DNA of 45,790 nt from DASXHZ01 sp036488085 (GTDB taxonomy: Bacteria; Acidobacteriota; Thermoanaerobaculia; Gp7-AA8). Each line of letters opens with the position of its first letter. Position 1 is the first letter of the stretch. The notes under the pieces were generated by a model that saw nothing but the letters and a program-made list of their open reading frames with translations, ran no database searches and was not told the origin of the DNA. Positions 31,451-40,604 of this stretch are shown piece after piece. The stretch covers positions 1 to 45,790 of the forward strand of contig DASXHZ010000093.1 of the NCBI GenBank assembly GCA_036488085.1, given 5' to 3'. The translations under genes and the position numbers were made by a program.

Positions 31451-33517
31451 ATGAATCCCGACACCGCGGTGCAATTCCTCAAAGGCGTGGGGGACGGGCG
31501 CGCCCGAGCGCTTGCCGCGCATGGCATCGAGACGGTTCGCGATCTCCTCTGGTTCTTCCCGTATCGCTACGAAGACCGGCGCCATCCGACGCGGATCGCC
31601 GAGGTGGGGCGGCATGTCGATGAGCCGGTGCTGCTGCGGGGGAAGGTGATCTCGGCGAAGTCGCATGTCTCACCGCGGCGCCGGATGAAGATCTTCGAGG
31701 CGGTGCTCGAGGACGGCAGCGGTGGGATCAAGCTGATCTGGTTCAACCAGGCGTACCTGAGCGACCAGATCGATCGCGGCGATCGGCTGTCGGTGTATGG
31801 CATCCCGCGGCATGGGACGTACGGCTCGTTGCAGATCGAATCGCCCGATTGGGAGAAGTTCGAGGGGGACGACGAAGAGCAGGGAGCGATCGTTCCGATC
31901 TACTCGAAGGTCACGAACGTTCCGCCGCGTGCGCTTCGGAAGATCATCGCCACGGCGATCGAGCAAGCGCTTCCGGAGATTGACGATCCGATGCGGGAGG
32001 ATGTCCGTGCCACCCTCAGCGTCATTCCGCTCCGCGACGCGATTGCCGCCTTGCACCATCCCGAGGAGCTGACGGAAAGGTTTCTCGCGCAGCGCTCGCC
32101 GGCGCATCTACGGATCATCCTGCAGGAGTTCTTCAGCTTTCAGCTCGCGCTGCGCGTGCGAAGGGCAACCGAGGAGACGAAGGCGAAGGAGCGGAAGATC
32201 GCCGTCGACGATGCGCTGCGCGGCGAGGTGAAGAAGATCCTGCCGTTCCGCCTCACCGGCGCGCAGAAGCGGGTGGTGCGGGAGATCGCGGACGATCTCC
32301 AGTCGACCCAGCCGATGTACCGGCTGCTGCAGGGCGACGTCGGGAGCGGCAAGACGATCGTGGCGCTGATCGCGGCGATGGTCGTGATCCGCAACGGACA
32401 TCAGGTGGCGCTCCTGGCGCCGACGGAGATACTCGCGGAGCAGCACGAGCAACGCATTCGTCAACTAGTTGACCACTCCGTCGTGATGACGAAAGCGACC
32501 GGCTCGATGACGGCCGGCGAGCGGCGCACGCTCATCGCGGGTCTGCGCGACGGCTACATCCAGCTCGTGGTCGGGACGCACGCGCTGCTCGAAGAGAAGA
32601 TCAAGTTCAAATCGCTCGGCCTCGCGATCGTCGACGAGCAGCATCGCTTCGGCGTCGAGCAGCGGCAGAAGTTGTTCGCGAAGGGGGACACGCCCGACAT
32701 CCTCGTGATGACCGCAACGCCGATCCCGCGTTCGCTTGCCCTCGCGATGTACGGCGATCTGGAGCTTTCGGTCATCGACGAGCTCCCGCCGGGACGGCAA
32801 CGGGTGCGGACCGAAGTGCGAACCGGACCGCAGCTCGAACGCGTTTACGCCTTCATCGATCGCGAGATCGAATCCGACGCCCAGGCGTATGTGGTCTATC
32901 CGATCATCGAGGAGTCGGAGAAGACGAACCTGAAGCCGCTCACGGTCGGGTTCGAGGCGACGCAACGCCGATTTCCGAATCGCCGTGTTGCGATGTTGCA
33001 CGGACGCATGTCGTCCGCCGACAAAGACGCCGTGATGCAGCGATTCAAGCGCGGAGAGGTGGACATCCTCGTCTCGACGACGGTCATCGAGGTCGGCATC
33101 GACGTGCCGAACGCATCGATCATGCTCATCCTCGACGCCGGCCGTTTTGGCCTCTCGCAACTGCATCAGCTTCGCGGACGTGTCGGACGCGGCGAGCGGA
33201 AGTCGTACTGCATCCTGATGCACGAGGAGAAGGCGGCCGGCGAGGCGCAGGATCGCCTGAAGGCGTTCGCGGAGACGAAGGACGGTTTCGAAGTCGCCGA
33301 ACGCGACCTCCAGATCCGCGGTCCCGGCGAGTTCCTCGGCACGCGGCAGTCCGGCGTCGCGCGCTTCCGTTTCGGAAACATCGTCCGCGATCACGCGCTG
33401 ATGGACCGCGCGCGGGACGTCGCCATCGAGCTTCTCGCACGCGACGGAGTCGAACGTGCAACCGGCGTTGTGCAACGCCTCATCGGTGCCCGAATCGCGG
33501 CCACGAGCCGCGATTAA
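31451..33517 (+). CDS. recG: ATP-dependent DNA helicase RecG
   Basis: A 688-residue branch-migration helicase that regresses stalled replication forks and processes recombination intermediates. An N-terminal wedge (OB-fold) domain precedes two RecA-like domains. Walker A GDVGSGKT is at residues 295-302, the DEQH box is in LAIVDEQHRFGVEQR, and MTATPIPRS and QLRGRVGRGERKSYCIL follow. The ATG at 31451 has no Shine-Dalgarno site but a weak -10-like CACAAT ending 7 nt upstream. Confidence 0.97.
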   Translation: MNPDTAVQFLKGVGDGRARALAAHGIETVRDLLWFFPYRYEDRRHPTRIAEVGRHVDEPVLLRGKVISAKSHVSPRRRMKIFEAVLEDGSGGIKLIWFNQAYLSDQIDRGDRLSVYGIPRHGTYGSLQIESPDWEKFEGDDEEQGAIVPIYSKVTNVPPRALRKIIATAIEQALPEIDDPMREDVRATLSVIPLRDAIAALHHPEELTERFLAQRSPAHLRIILQEFFSFQLALRVRRATEETKAKERKIAVDDALRGEVKKILPFRLTGAQKRVVREIADDLQSTQPMYRLLQGDVGSGKTIVALIAAMVVIRNGHQVALLAPTEILAEQHEQRIRQLVDHSVVMTKATGSMTAGERRTLIAGLRDGYIQLVVGTHALLEEKIKFKSLGLAIVDEQHRFGVEQRQKLFAKGDTPDILVMTATPIPRSLALAMYGDLELSVIDELPPGRQRVRTEVRTGPQLERVYAFIDREIESDAQAYVVYPIIEESEKTNLKPLTVGFEATQRRFPNRRVAMLHGRMSSADKDAVMQRFKRGEVDILVSTTVIEVGIDVPNASIMLILDAGRFGLSQLHQLRGRVGRGERKSYCILMHEEKAAGEAQDRLKAFAETKDGFEVAERDLQIRGPGEFLGTRQSGVARFRFGNIVRDHALMDRARDVAIELLARDGVERATGVVQRLIGARIAATSRD

Positions 33518-33520
33518 CTT

Positions 33521-33529
33521 TGCTACACT
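33521..33529 (+). promoter_or_regulatory. Extended -10 motif upstream of trpS
   Basis: TGC-TACACT fits TGN-TANNNT and begins 3 nt after the recG stop. A transcript from here would carry an 85-nt leader containing the GTTATCC hairpin (33546-33609) before the trpS start. It could drive the trpS-scpA-scpB-rluB-cmk run. Confidence 0.5.
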
Positions 33530-33545
33530 CGCGCGCCATTAAAGC

Positions 33546-33609
33546 GTTATCCGTTACCCGTCATCCGTTATCCGGTCGTTGATTGGCGATAACGGATAAC
33601 GGATAACGG
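33546..33609. repeat. Hairpin of GTTATCC / GGATAAC words
   Basis: The left side carries GTTATCCGTTACCCGTCATCC and one more GTTATCC. The right side carries three tandem GATAACG units (33588-33609) complementary to it, around GGTCGTTGATTGGC. It lies in the leader of trpS and could influence its expression. Confidence 0.85.
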
Positions 33610-33622
33610 CTCCGAGCTCGAC

Positions 33623-34630
33623 TTGAACCCAAACCAATACGTCCTCAGCGGTCTTCGTCCGACCGGCCGCGTGCACCTCGGCAACTACTTCGGCGCGGTC
33701 AAGAACTGGATCGACCTCCAGGACCGCTACAACTGCTACTACTTCGTCGCCGACTGGCACGCGCTCACGTCCGACTATGCCGATCCTTCGAACGTCCATC
33801 AGGCGACGTTCGAGGCGGTCGCCGATTGGCTCGCCGCCGGGATGGATCCGAAGAAGTGCACGATCTTCCTGCAGTCGGAAGTGAAGGAGCACGCGGAGCT
33901 GCACCTGCTGCTCTCGATGACGACGCCGCTGCCGTGGCTCGAGCGGGTCCCGACGTTCAAGGACCAGCAGCAACAGATCGAAGACAAAGACCTCAACACG
34001 TACGGCTTCCTCGGCTACCCGCTGCTGCAGACGGCCGACATCATCATCTACCGCGCGAACTTCGTCCCGGTCGGCGAGGATCAGGCATCGCACCTCGAGC
34101 TCTCGCGCGAAATCGTCCGGCGCTTCAACAATTTCTACGGTGACGTTTTCCCCGAGCCGCAGCCGCTCTTCACCGCGACGCCGAAGGTGCCGGGGCTCGA
34201 CGGCCGGAAGATGTCGAAGTCGTACGGCAACACGATCGGATTGACGGCGAGCGCCGACGAGATCCGCGCGCTCGTCTCCAACATGTTCACCGACCCGCAG
34301 CGGCTGCGCCGGAAAGACCCCGGCCGTCCCGAGGTCTGCAACCTCTTCCAGTTCCACAAGCTCTTCTCGAGCGAGGAGACCGTGGCGCGCGTCGATCACG
34401 AATGCCGCAATGCGCTGATCGGCTGCGTCGACGACAAGAAGCTGCTGACCGAGATCATGATCGAGAAGCTCGCGCCGATCCGCGCCCGCCGCGAAGAGAT
34501 CGACCGCGATCCGTCGATCGTCTGGGACGTCCTGCGCGAGGGAAACCGCAAAGCGCGCGAACGGGCGCAGGAGACGATGGAGAACGTCCGCAAAGCCGTG
34601 AAGATCGACTATCCCGAGTTGCGCGAATGA
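33623..34630 (+). CDS. trpS: Tryptophanyl-tRNA synthetase
   Basis: Class I aminoacyl-tRNA synthetase of 335 residues, a typical bacterial TrpRS length. The HIGH-like HLGN is at residues 18-21 (GRVHLGNYFGAV) and KMSKS at about 196-200 (DGRKMSKSYGN). It charges tRNA-Trp. The start is TTG 33623; no ATG or GTG fits because the HLGN motif follows closely. The stop overlaps the scpA ATG by 4 nt. Confidence 0.96.
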   Translation: MNPNQYVLSGLRPTGRVHLGNYFGAVKNWIDLQDRYNCYYFVADWHALTSDYADPSNVHQATFEAVADWLAAGMDPKKCTIFLQSEVKEHAELHLLLSMTTPLPWLERVPTFKDQQQQIEDKDLNTYGFLGYPLLQTADIIIYRANFVPVGEDQASHLELSREIVRRFNNFYGDVFPEPQPLFTATPKVPGLDGRKMSKSYGNTIGLTASADEIRALVSNMFTDPQRLRRKDPGRPEVCNLFQFHKLFSSEETVARVDHECRNALIGCVDDKKLLTEIMIEKLAPIRARREEIDRDPSIVWDVLREGNRKARERAQETMENVRKAVKIDYPELRE

Positions 34631-35418
34631 CGAACATGCCGGACGAAGAGAAGATCGAAGACGAAGAGTCGAACGCGTACAAGGTCACCGTACCTGCGTT
34701 CCAGGGCCCGCTCGATCTGCTGCTACATCTCATCAAGAAGAACGAGATCGACATCTACGACATCCCGATCGCACGGATCACGCAAGAGTACAACCTGTAT
34801 CTCGAGACGATGGAGCAGCTCGACCTCGAGATCGCCGCCGACTTCGTCTACATGGCGGCGGTGCTGATCAACATCAAGTCGAAGATGCTACTGCCGCGCG
34901 ACGAGTCGGCGGAGGGGCTGGACGACCCGCGCAAGGAGCTGGTCGACCGGCTGCTCGAGTACCAGCGCTTCAAGGCGGTGGCCGAGACGTTCGCGGAGCT
35001 CGACGTGGTCCGGATGGGGATGTGGAAGCGTCCGCCGACGAAGATGCCCGGCACCGAGGCGTCGGAGATCGACATGAGCGAAGTCTCGCTCTTCGATCTC
35101 ATCGACGCGTTCCGCACGGCGCTCAATCGCTACAAAGAAGCGCACCCGCAGTCGATCGAGCTGCAGCGGACGGTGCACAAAGTCTCGGAGAAGATGTCCG
35201 AGATCTACCAGAAGGTGACCGAACGCGACGAGCTCCGGCTGCAGTGGTTCCTGGAGGGCCGCGGCCGCGACGAGCTGATCGCGCTCTTCCTGGCCACGCT
35301 GGAGCTCGTGCGCCTCGGCGGCCTCTCGCTGCGGCAGAGCGACACCTTCGCCGAGATCGTCATGAAGAAGACTGAAAACCAGATCGACACGGCGCAGTTC
35401 GCGCTGTTCGACGCGTGA
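34627..35418 (+). CDS. scpA: Segregation and condensation protein A
   Basis: Kleisin subunit of the bacterial SMC-ScpAB condensin, 263 residues. The N-terminal ScpA signature is AFQGPLDLLLHLIKKNEIDIYDIPIARITQEY, which binds the SMC neck. The C-terminal winged helix (DELIALFLATLELVRLGGLSLRQ) binds the SMC head. It starts at the ATG overlapping the trpS stop; a longer reading lies inside trpS. No smc gene is in the window. It is followed by scpB at 11 nt. Confidence 0.96.
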   Translation: MTNMPDEEKIEDEESNAYKVTVPAFQGPLDLLLHLIKKNEIDIYDIPIARITQEYNLYLETMEQLDLEIAADFVYMAAVLINIKSKMLLPRDESAEGLDDPRKELVDRLLEYQRFKAVAETFAELDVVRMGMWKRPPTKMPGTEASEIDMSEVSLFDLIDAFRTALNRYKEAHPQSIELQRTVHKVSEKMSEIYQKVTERDELRLQWFLEGRGRDELIALFLATLELVRLGGLSLRQSDTFAEIVMKKTENQIDTAQFALFDA

Positions 35419-35429
35419 AAAGAGACTGA

Positions 35430-36107
35430 ATGGATCCGAAGGAACTACGAAGCGCCATCGAGGCGATCCTCTTCGTCGCGACCGAGCCGGTCAAGACGAA
35501 CGATCTGGCCGAGGCGCTGGATGAGAAGGAAGCGGACGTCGTGGCGCAGCTCGACGAGTTGCGGAAAGTGCTCGACGAAAACGTCGGCGGCTTCGCGCTG
35601 GAACAGACGGCGGGCGGATGGCGGCTCGCCACGCGCGCCGAGCATGACTCGGTGCTCAAGAGTTACTTCGCGAAAAAGGGGGAGAACCGCCTCTCGCTCG
35701 CGGCGCTCGAGACCCTCGCGATCACCGCGTATCGCCAGCCGGTGACCGCGCCGGAGATCTCCGACATTCGCGGCGTGAATTCCACCGGCGTCATTCGCAC
35801 GCTGCTGGAGCGGCGGATGATTCGCGTCGCGGGGCGCAAGAACGTCGTCGGCGCGCCGTTCCTCTACCGCACCACGAAAGACTTTCTCGTGCACTTCGGC
35901 TTGAACGACATTCGCGATCTGCCGCGGCTCGAAGAGTTCGGCGATCTCATCGGCGAAGCGATGAGCGACGATCTCGTCGCCGCGATCAGCAGCGCCGAGC
36001 CGACGCCTGCATCCGAAGTGCAGGAGATCAGCGCGGAGGAGACGGAGCGCGCCGAAGCGGAAGCGCTTGCCGAATTGGAGAGCGCTCAGAACGGCGAGCA
36101 GAGTTAG
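35430..36107 (+). CDS. scpB: Segregation and condensation protein B
   Basis: Kite subunit of the SMC-ScpAB complex, 225 residues. Two winged-helix domains are visible: RSAIEAILFVATEPVKTNDLAEAL, and RLSLAALETLAITAYRQPVTAPEISDIRGVNSTGVIRTLLER, which is the family hallmark. The C-terminal 40 residues are Glu/Ala-rich and probably disordered. It dimerises and binds the middle of ScpA. It lies between scpA and rluB as in many bacteria. Confidence 0.96.
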   Translation: MDPKELRSAIEAILFVATEPVKTNDLAEALDEKEADVVAQLDELRKVLDENVGGFALEQTAGGWRLATRAEHDSVLKSYFAKKGENRLSLAALETLAITAYRQPVTAPEISDIRGVNSTGVIRTLLERRMIRVAGRKNVVGAPFLYRTTKDFLVHFGLNDIRDLPRLEEFGDLIGEAMSDDLVAAISSAEPTPASEVQEISAEETERAEAEALAELESAQNGEQS

Positions 36108-36138
36108 AATCGTCCGCCAGCAGCCAACAGCGAGAGTG

Positions 36139-37023
36139 ATGCAACTGGAGCGACTGCAAAAAATAATCGCCCACGCCGGATTCGCGTCGCGACGCGAAGC
36201 GGAAGCGATGATTCGGGAAGGGCGCGTGACGGTGAACGGACGTGTCGTCACCGAGCTCGGCTCCCGGGCGATGGCCGGACGCGATCACATCAAGGTCGAC
36301 GGCAAGCTGATCACGCGCGCCGAGCCGCATCGCTACATCCTCCTTTACAAGCCGAAAGAAGTGATGACGACGGTCGAGGATCCGCAGGGACGCAAGACCG
36401 TCATCGACCTGGTGCGCGGCATCCGCGAGCGCATCTATCCCGTCGGCCGTCTCGACTTCCACTCCGAAGGTTTGATCGTCCTCACCAACGACGGCGACCT
36501 CGCGTTCAAGGTCTCGCATCCGCGGCACGGCTCCGTGAAGACGTATCACGTGAAAGTGCGCGGCGTCCCGGAAGCGCGGATGGTTGAGAAGCTGCAGCGC
36601 GGCATCACCATCGACGGCAAGCGCACGCTTCCATGCGGCATCGAGCAGATGAAGACGACCGGACGGGGCCTCGAGGAAGGGAACAGTTGGTACGAGGTGA
36701 AGCTGCGCGAAGGACGGACGCAGCAGATCCGCAAGATGTTCCAAGCGGTCGGCCATCCGGTGACGAAACTCCGCCGCGTGGCGATCGGACCGATCTCCGA
36801 TCCGAAGCTGACGCCCGGCGACTGGCGCGAGCTGACGAAACAGGAAGTGAAACTGCTGTCGACGCACATGGAGCCGAAAGCGCCGCCGAAGCCCCGGCGC
36901 ACCGCACGGCCGGCGAGGCCGAAGACCGCCGCGAAGAAGAAGCCGGCGGCGAAAACCGCAGCCTCGAAACGGCGTACACCCGCCGGCAAAGCGCCGCGAA
37001 CGCGAGCGGCACGCGGCCGCTGA
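36139..37023 (+). CDS. rluB: 23S rRNA pseudouridine synthase B with basic tail
   Basis: A pseudouridine synthase of the RsuA/RluB family, 294 residues. An N-terminal S4 RNA-binding domain (MQLERLQKIIAHAGFASRRE) precedes the catalytic domain with Asp106 in PVGRLDFHSEGLIVLTNDG. RluB modifies helix 89 of 23S rRNA in E. coli; the RluB identity is inferred from its place after scpB. Residues 245-294 form an unusual Lys/Arg/Ala/Pro-rich tail like histone H1. ATG 36139 begins the S4 domain; upstream codons overlap scpB. Confidence 0.92.
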   Translation: MQLERLQKIIAHAGFASRREAEAMIREGRVTVNGRVVTELGSRAMAGRDHIKVDGKLITRAEPHRYILLYKPKEVMTTVEDPQGRKTVIDLVRGIRERIYPVGRLDFHSEGLIVLTNDGDLAFKVSHPRHGSVKTYHVKVRGVPEARMVEKLQRGITIDGKRTLPCGIEQMKTTGRGLEEGNSWYEVKLREGRTQQIRKMFQAVGHPVTKLRRVAIGPISDPKLTPGDWRELTKQEVKLLSTHMEPKAPPKPRRTARPARPKTAAKKKPAAKTAASKRRTPAGKAPRTRAARGR

Positions 37024-37029
37024 GGCGCG

Positions 37030-37710
37030 ATGCAGCCGCCGGTCCGTTCGATCATAGTGGCCATCGACGGGCCCTCGGGCGTCGGCAAGACGACCACGAG
37101 CCGCCTGGTCGCACGTGCGTTGGCCCTCCCGCACATCGACACCGGCGCGATGTACCGCGCCATCGGACTCGCGGCGTTGCGCGCCGGCATCGACACGCAC
37201 GACGAGACCAAGCTCACCGACCTCGCGTCGCGCGTTCGCATCGACTTCGTGCCGGGCGAGAAGGCGCGGACACTGCTCGACGGCGACGACGTGACGTCTC
37301 TGATCCGGACCCCCGAGGTGAGCATGGCCGCGAGCGACGTATCGACCGTGCCGGGCGTGCGCCGCGTTCTCGTCAGACTCCAGCAGGACCTCGGGCGACG
37401 AAGCGGAGGCGTCCTCGAGGGGCGCGACATCGGGACGAAGGTCTTTCCCGACACGCCGTACAAGTTCTTCCTGACGGCGCGTCCCGAAGTACGAGCGGAG
37501 CGGCGGTTTCACGAGCTGCAACAGAAGGGGACGCCGGTTACGATGGAGCAGGTTCTCGCCGAGACCGAGCAGCGCGACGAGCAGGACTCCACGCGCGCCG
37601 ACTCGCCACTTTCGTACGACGAGACATATGTGGTGGTCGACACATCCGATCTCTCGATCGATGAGGTCGTTCTACGGATCGTAGGCAAAGTCCGGAATCC
37701 AGCCGGCTGA
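37030..37710 (+). CDS. cmk: Cytidylate kinase
   Basis: A 226-residue P-loop kinase phosphorylating CMP and dCMP. Walker A is GPSGVGKT at 14-21. The CMP-binding HIDTGAMYRAIGLAALR and the lid region GRDIGTKVFPDTPYKFFLTA follow. ATG 37030 is 6 nt after the rluB stop. The order cmk-rpsA is common in bacteria and recurs here, but rpsA has its own promoter. Confidence 0.97.
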   Translation: MQPPVRSIIVAIDGPSGVGKTTTSRLVARALALPHIDTGAMYRAIGLAALRAGIDTHDETKLTDLASRVRIDFVPGEKARTLLDGDDVTSLIRTPEVSMAASDVSTVPGVRRVLVRLQQDLGRRSGGVLEGRDIGTKVFPDTPYKFFLTARPEVRAERRFHELQQKGTPVTMEQVLAETEQRDEQDSTRADSPLSYDETYVVVDTSDLSIDEVVLRIVGKVRNPAG

Positions 37711-37721
37711 ACCACCTTTTC

Positions 37722-37750
37722 TTGACGCCTCTCCACCTCGCCGGTAAACT
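37722..37750 (+). promoter_or_regulatory. Sigma-70-type promoter of rpsA
   Basis: TTGACG (37722-37727) and TAAACT (37745-37750) are separated by exactly 17 bp, giving five and four matches to the consensus hexamers. Transcription would start near 37757 and leave a leader of about 77 nt with two small hairpins: AACAAC...GTTGTT at 37769-37785, and TCGGCA-gt-TGCCGA at 37786-37799. These could be the site of autoregulation by S1, which is known for E. coli rpsA; here it is inference. Confidence 0.75.
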
Positions 37751-37833
37751 CAGATTTCGGCTACTATCAACAACTTAGCGTTGTTTCGGCAGTTGCCGAG
37801 ATGCCCGAGCTCTCGTGGAGGTTTCCCAGACCA

Positions 37834-39579
37834 ATGCCGTCCAGTGACGAACCAAAGAAAGCGAATCCGTCGATCCGCCAGACGGATACGGGAAACAATC
37901 TAGAGGGGCTCGGCATGGACGAGCTGCTCAGCCTGTACTCGAAGTCGACGCTCACCGAAGGCGAGATCGTCATCGGAAAGGTGTTGAAGGTGACCCCGAC
38001 CGACGTCGTCGTCGACGTCGGCGCCAAGTCTGAGGGGTTGCTGCCGGTCGCCGAAGTGACGTCATTCGACGGCACCGTCAAGGTGAAGCGCGGCGATGAC
38101 GTCGAAGTCTTCATCGAGCGGCTCGAAGACCCGTCCGGATACGTGATCCTCTCGCGCGAGAAGGCGGCGCGTATGCGTGTCTGGGACGACATCGAGGCGG
38201 CATTCAAAGCCGAGGAGCCGATCACCGGACGCGTCATCGACCGCGTCAAGGGCGGCCTGTCGGTCGACGTCGGCGGCGTCAAGGCGTTCCTCCCCGGATC
38301 GCTGGTCGACTCGAAGCCGATCAAAAACCTCGACTCGCTCAAGGGTCACGACTCGAAGTTCAAGATCGTCTCCTTCGACAAGAAGCGGAACAACATCGTT
38401 CTCTCGCGCCGCGCGGTCGTCGAGGTCGAGCAGCAGCACCAGAAGGCGGAGACGTTCAGCCGCCTGGAAGAAGGAAAGCCGACGCACGGCGTGGTCAAGA
38501 ACATCACCGACTACGGCGTCTTCGTCGACCTCGGCGGCGTCGACGGTCTGCTGCACATCACCGACATCTCGTGGGGCCGCGTCGGACATCCGTCCGAGTA
38601 CTTCAACGTCGGCGACGAGATCGACGTGATGGTGCTGAAGTTCGATCCGCAGAACGAGCGAGTTTCGCTCGGGTACAAACAGAAGTCGCCCGATCCGTGG
38701 AGCGACGTGCACCAGCGGTATCCGCTCGGCTCGCGCGTGAAGGGGAAGGTCGTCTCGCTCACCGACTACGGCGCGTTCGTGGAGCTCGAGGAAGGGGTCG
38801 AGGGCCTCATCCATGTCTCCGAGATGTCGTGGACGAAGAAGGTACGCAACCCGTCGAAGATCCTCACGATCGGCGACGAAGTCGAGGCGGTGGTCGGCGA
38901 CGTGAACACGGCGAACCGCCGCATCTCGCTCTCGCTCCGCGCGCTCGAACAGAATCCATGGGAGACGGTTGCCCAGCGCTATCCGGTCGGGAGCGTCATC
39001 AACGGAAAGGTGCGGAACCTGACCGACTTCGGCGCTTTCGTCGAAGTCGAAGAGGGGATCGACGGCCTCATTCACATCTCCGACATGGCGTGGAACCGCC
39101 GGATCAAGCATCCGAGCGAGGTGCTCAAGAAGGGCGACGCCATCCAAGCGAAGGTCGTCAACGTCGACGCCGAGAACCAGCGGCTGTCGCTCTCGGTCCG
39201 CGACTTCCTGCCGAACGGCTGGGACGATTTCGCGAAAACGCACCAGGTCGGCGACGAAGTGATCGGGACGGTCTCGAAGATCACCGACTTCGGGATCTTC
39301 GTCCGTCTGGCCGACGGCGTCGAGGCGCTGGCGCACATCTCCGAGATTTCGCGCGACGGAAAGCTGAAGCTCGAGCGCATCTACCAGCCCGGCGAGCCGC
39401 TTCGTGCGCGCATCCTGAAGATGGATGCGACGGAACGGAAGATCGGACTGACGATGCGCGACGTGGAGCCGCTGACGGAAGAAGAGCGCGCTCACTACGG
39501 AACGCATGAAGAGGAGGCGGAGCCGCCAGCCGAAGAGCCTCCAGCCGAAGAGCCTCCGCAGAGCGACACGCAGAGCTGA
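37834..39579 (+). CDS. rpsA: 30S ribosomal protein S1
   Basis: An mRNA-binding ribosomal protein of 581 residues with six S1 (OB-fold) repeats, the full complement as in E. coli S1. The first is GEIVIGKVLKVTPTDVVVDVGAKSEGLLP. Later ones are more alike, for example KGKVVSLTDYGAFVELEEGVEGLIHVSEMSW and NGKVRNLTDFGAFVEVEEGIDGLIHISDMAW. A short acidic Glu/Pro tail follows the last domain. GGAGG at 37817-37821 supports ATG 37834; ATG 37801 is upstream but lacks a ribosome-binding site. Confidence 0.96.
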   Translation: MPSSDEPKKANPSIRQTDTGNNLEGLGMDELLSLYSKSTLTEGEIVIGKVLKVTPTDVVVDVGAKSEGLLPVAEVTSFDGTVKVKRGDDVEVFIERLEDPSGYVILSREKAARMRVWDDIEAAFKAEEPITGRVIDRVKGGLSVDVGGVKAFLPGSLVDSKPIKNLDSLKGHDSKFKIVSFDKKRNNIVLSRRAVVEVEQQHQKAETFSRLEEGKPTHGVVKNITDYGVFVDLGGVDGLLHITDISWGRVGHPSEYFNVGDEIDVMVLKFDPQNERVSLGYKQKSPDPWSDVHQRYPLGSRVKGKVVSLTDYGAFVELEEGVEGLIHVSEMSWTKKVRNPSKILTIGDEVEAVVGDVNTANRRISLSLRALEQNPWETVAQRYPVGSVINGKVRNLTDFGAFVEVEEGIDGLIHISDMAWNRRIKHPSEVLKKGDAIQAKVVNVDAENQRLSLSVRDFLPNGWDDFAKTHQVGDEVIGTVSKITDFGIFVRLADGVEALAHISEISRDGKLKLERIYQPGEPLRARILKMDATERKIGLTMRDVEPLTEEERAHYGTHEEEAEPPAEEPPAEEPPQSDTQS

Positions 39580-39581
39580 TC

Positions 39582-40604
39582 ATGGCGGAGCTCGACCCGA
39601 CCCCCCCCGATCCGAACGTCGAAGATCCGAACGTCGAAGCGGCGCCAGTGTTACAGCCGCTCGCGCCGCGTAAGAAATCGCGGACCGGAGTGTTTTTCGT
39701 TGGCGCTTTCAGTGGGTGCCTTCTCGCGCTCGTAGTCGGCGGTTTTCTCCTGGCGTTCTTCGCGATGTCGCACTCTGATGAGGGCGAGTTCTCGATCTCC
39801 GGCTCGAAGGTCGCGATCGTTCCCATTGAAGGGGAGATCGTCGATGCGCGCGACACGATCGAGGCGCTCCATCGCTATGCCGACAACTCGATGGTCCGCG
39901 CCATCGTCATGCGCATCAACAGCCCCGGCGGCGCCATCGCGCCGTCGCAGGAGATCTACGAGACGATCCGCTCCGTGCGTGCCAGCAGCGGGAAACCGAT
40001 CGTGGCGTCGCTCGACAGTGTCGCGGCGTCGGGCGGCTTCTACATCGCCGCCGCGTGCGACCGGATCGTGGCCAACCCCGGCTCCATCACCGGGTCGATC
40101 GGCGTGATCCTCCAGTGGATGGAGACGAAGGACCTCATCGAGTGGGCCAAGATCAAGCCGCAGACGATCACCGCCGGCGCGATGAAGGACATCGGCTCGC
40201 CCTACCGCGACATGACCGATGCCGAGCGCGCGTATTTGCAGAACGTCGTGGCGCAGCTCCACTCGCAGTTCATCCGCGCGGTGGCCGCGGGACGCAAGGG
40301 AAAAATGACCGAAGCGGACGTCGTGAAGATTGCCGACGGCCGCATCTTCACCGGTGAGCAGGCTCTCTCTCTCAAGCTCGTCGACAGCCTGGGCAGTCTC
40401 GATGACGCCGTACGCATGGCCGCGAAGTTGGGCGGCGTGCACGGTAAGCCGGCGACGATTTATCCCCGCCGCCGGAAACCGACTCTGTTCGACGTGATGA
40501 GCGGCTCGGGAAGCGAGAGCCGCTCGACCATCGAGAAGATTTTCAGCGAACAGATTCTCAACCGTCGCACGCCCCGGTTTCTCTTTCAGTGGCCGGCACA
40601 ATGA
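39582..40604 (+). CDS. sppA: Signal peptide peptidase SppA (short form)
   Basis: A 340-residue membrane-anchored serine/lysine peptidase that degrades cleaved signal peptides. A Pro-rich cytoplasmic start holds a duplicated DPNVE. One TM helix (GVFFVGAFSGCLLALVVGGFLLAFF) follows, then the S49 domain. The Ser nucleophile is in VAASGGFYIA near residue 150, and the general-base Lys in GAMKDIGSPYR near residue 202. As in the short bacterial type, one domain oligomerises. ATG 39582 is 2 nt after the rpsA stop; the stop overlaps the next ATG. Confidence 0.94.
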   Translation: MAELDPTPPDPNVEDPNVEAAPVLQPLAPRKKSRTGVFFVGAFSGCLLALVVGGFLLAFFAMSHSDEGEFSISGSKVAIVPIEGEIVDARDTIEALHRYADNSMVRAIVMRINSPGGAIAPSQEIYETIRSVRASSGKPIVASLDSVAASGGFYIAAACDRIVANPGSITGSIGVILQWMETKDLIEWAKIKPQTITAGAMKDIGSPYRDMTDAERAYLQNVVAQLHSQFIRAVAAGRKGKMTEADVVKIADGRIFTGEQALSLKLVDSLGSLDDAVRMAAKLGGVHGKPATIYPRRRKPTLFDVMSGSGSESRSTIEKIFSEQILNRRTPRFLFQWPAQ

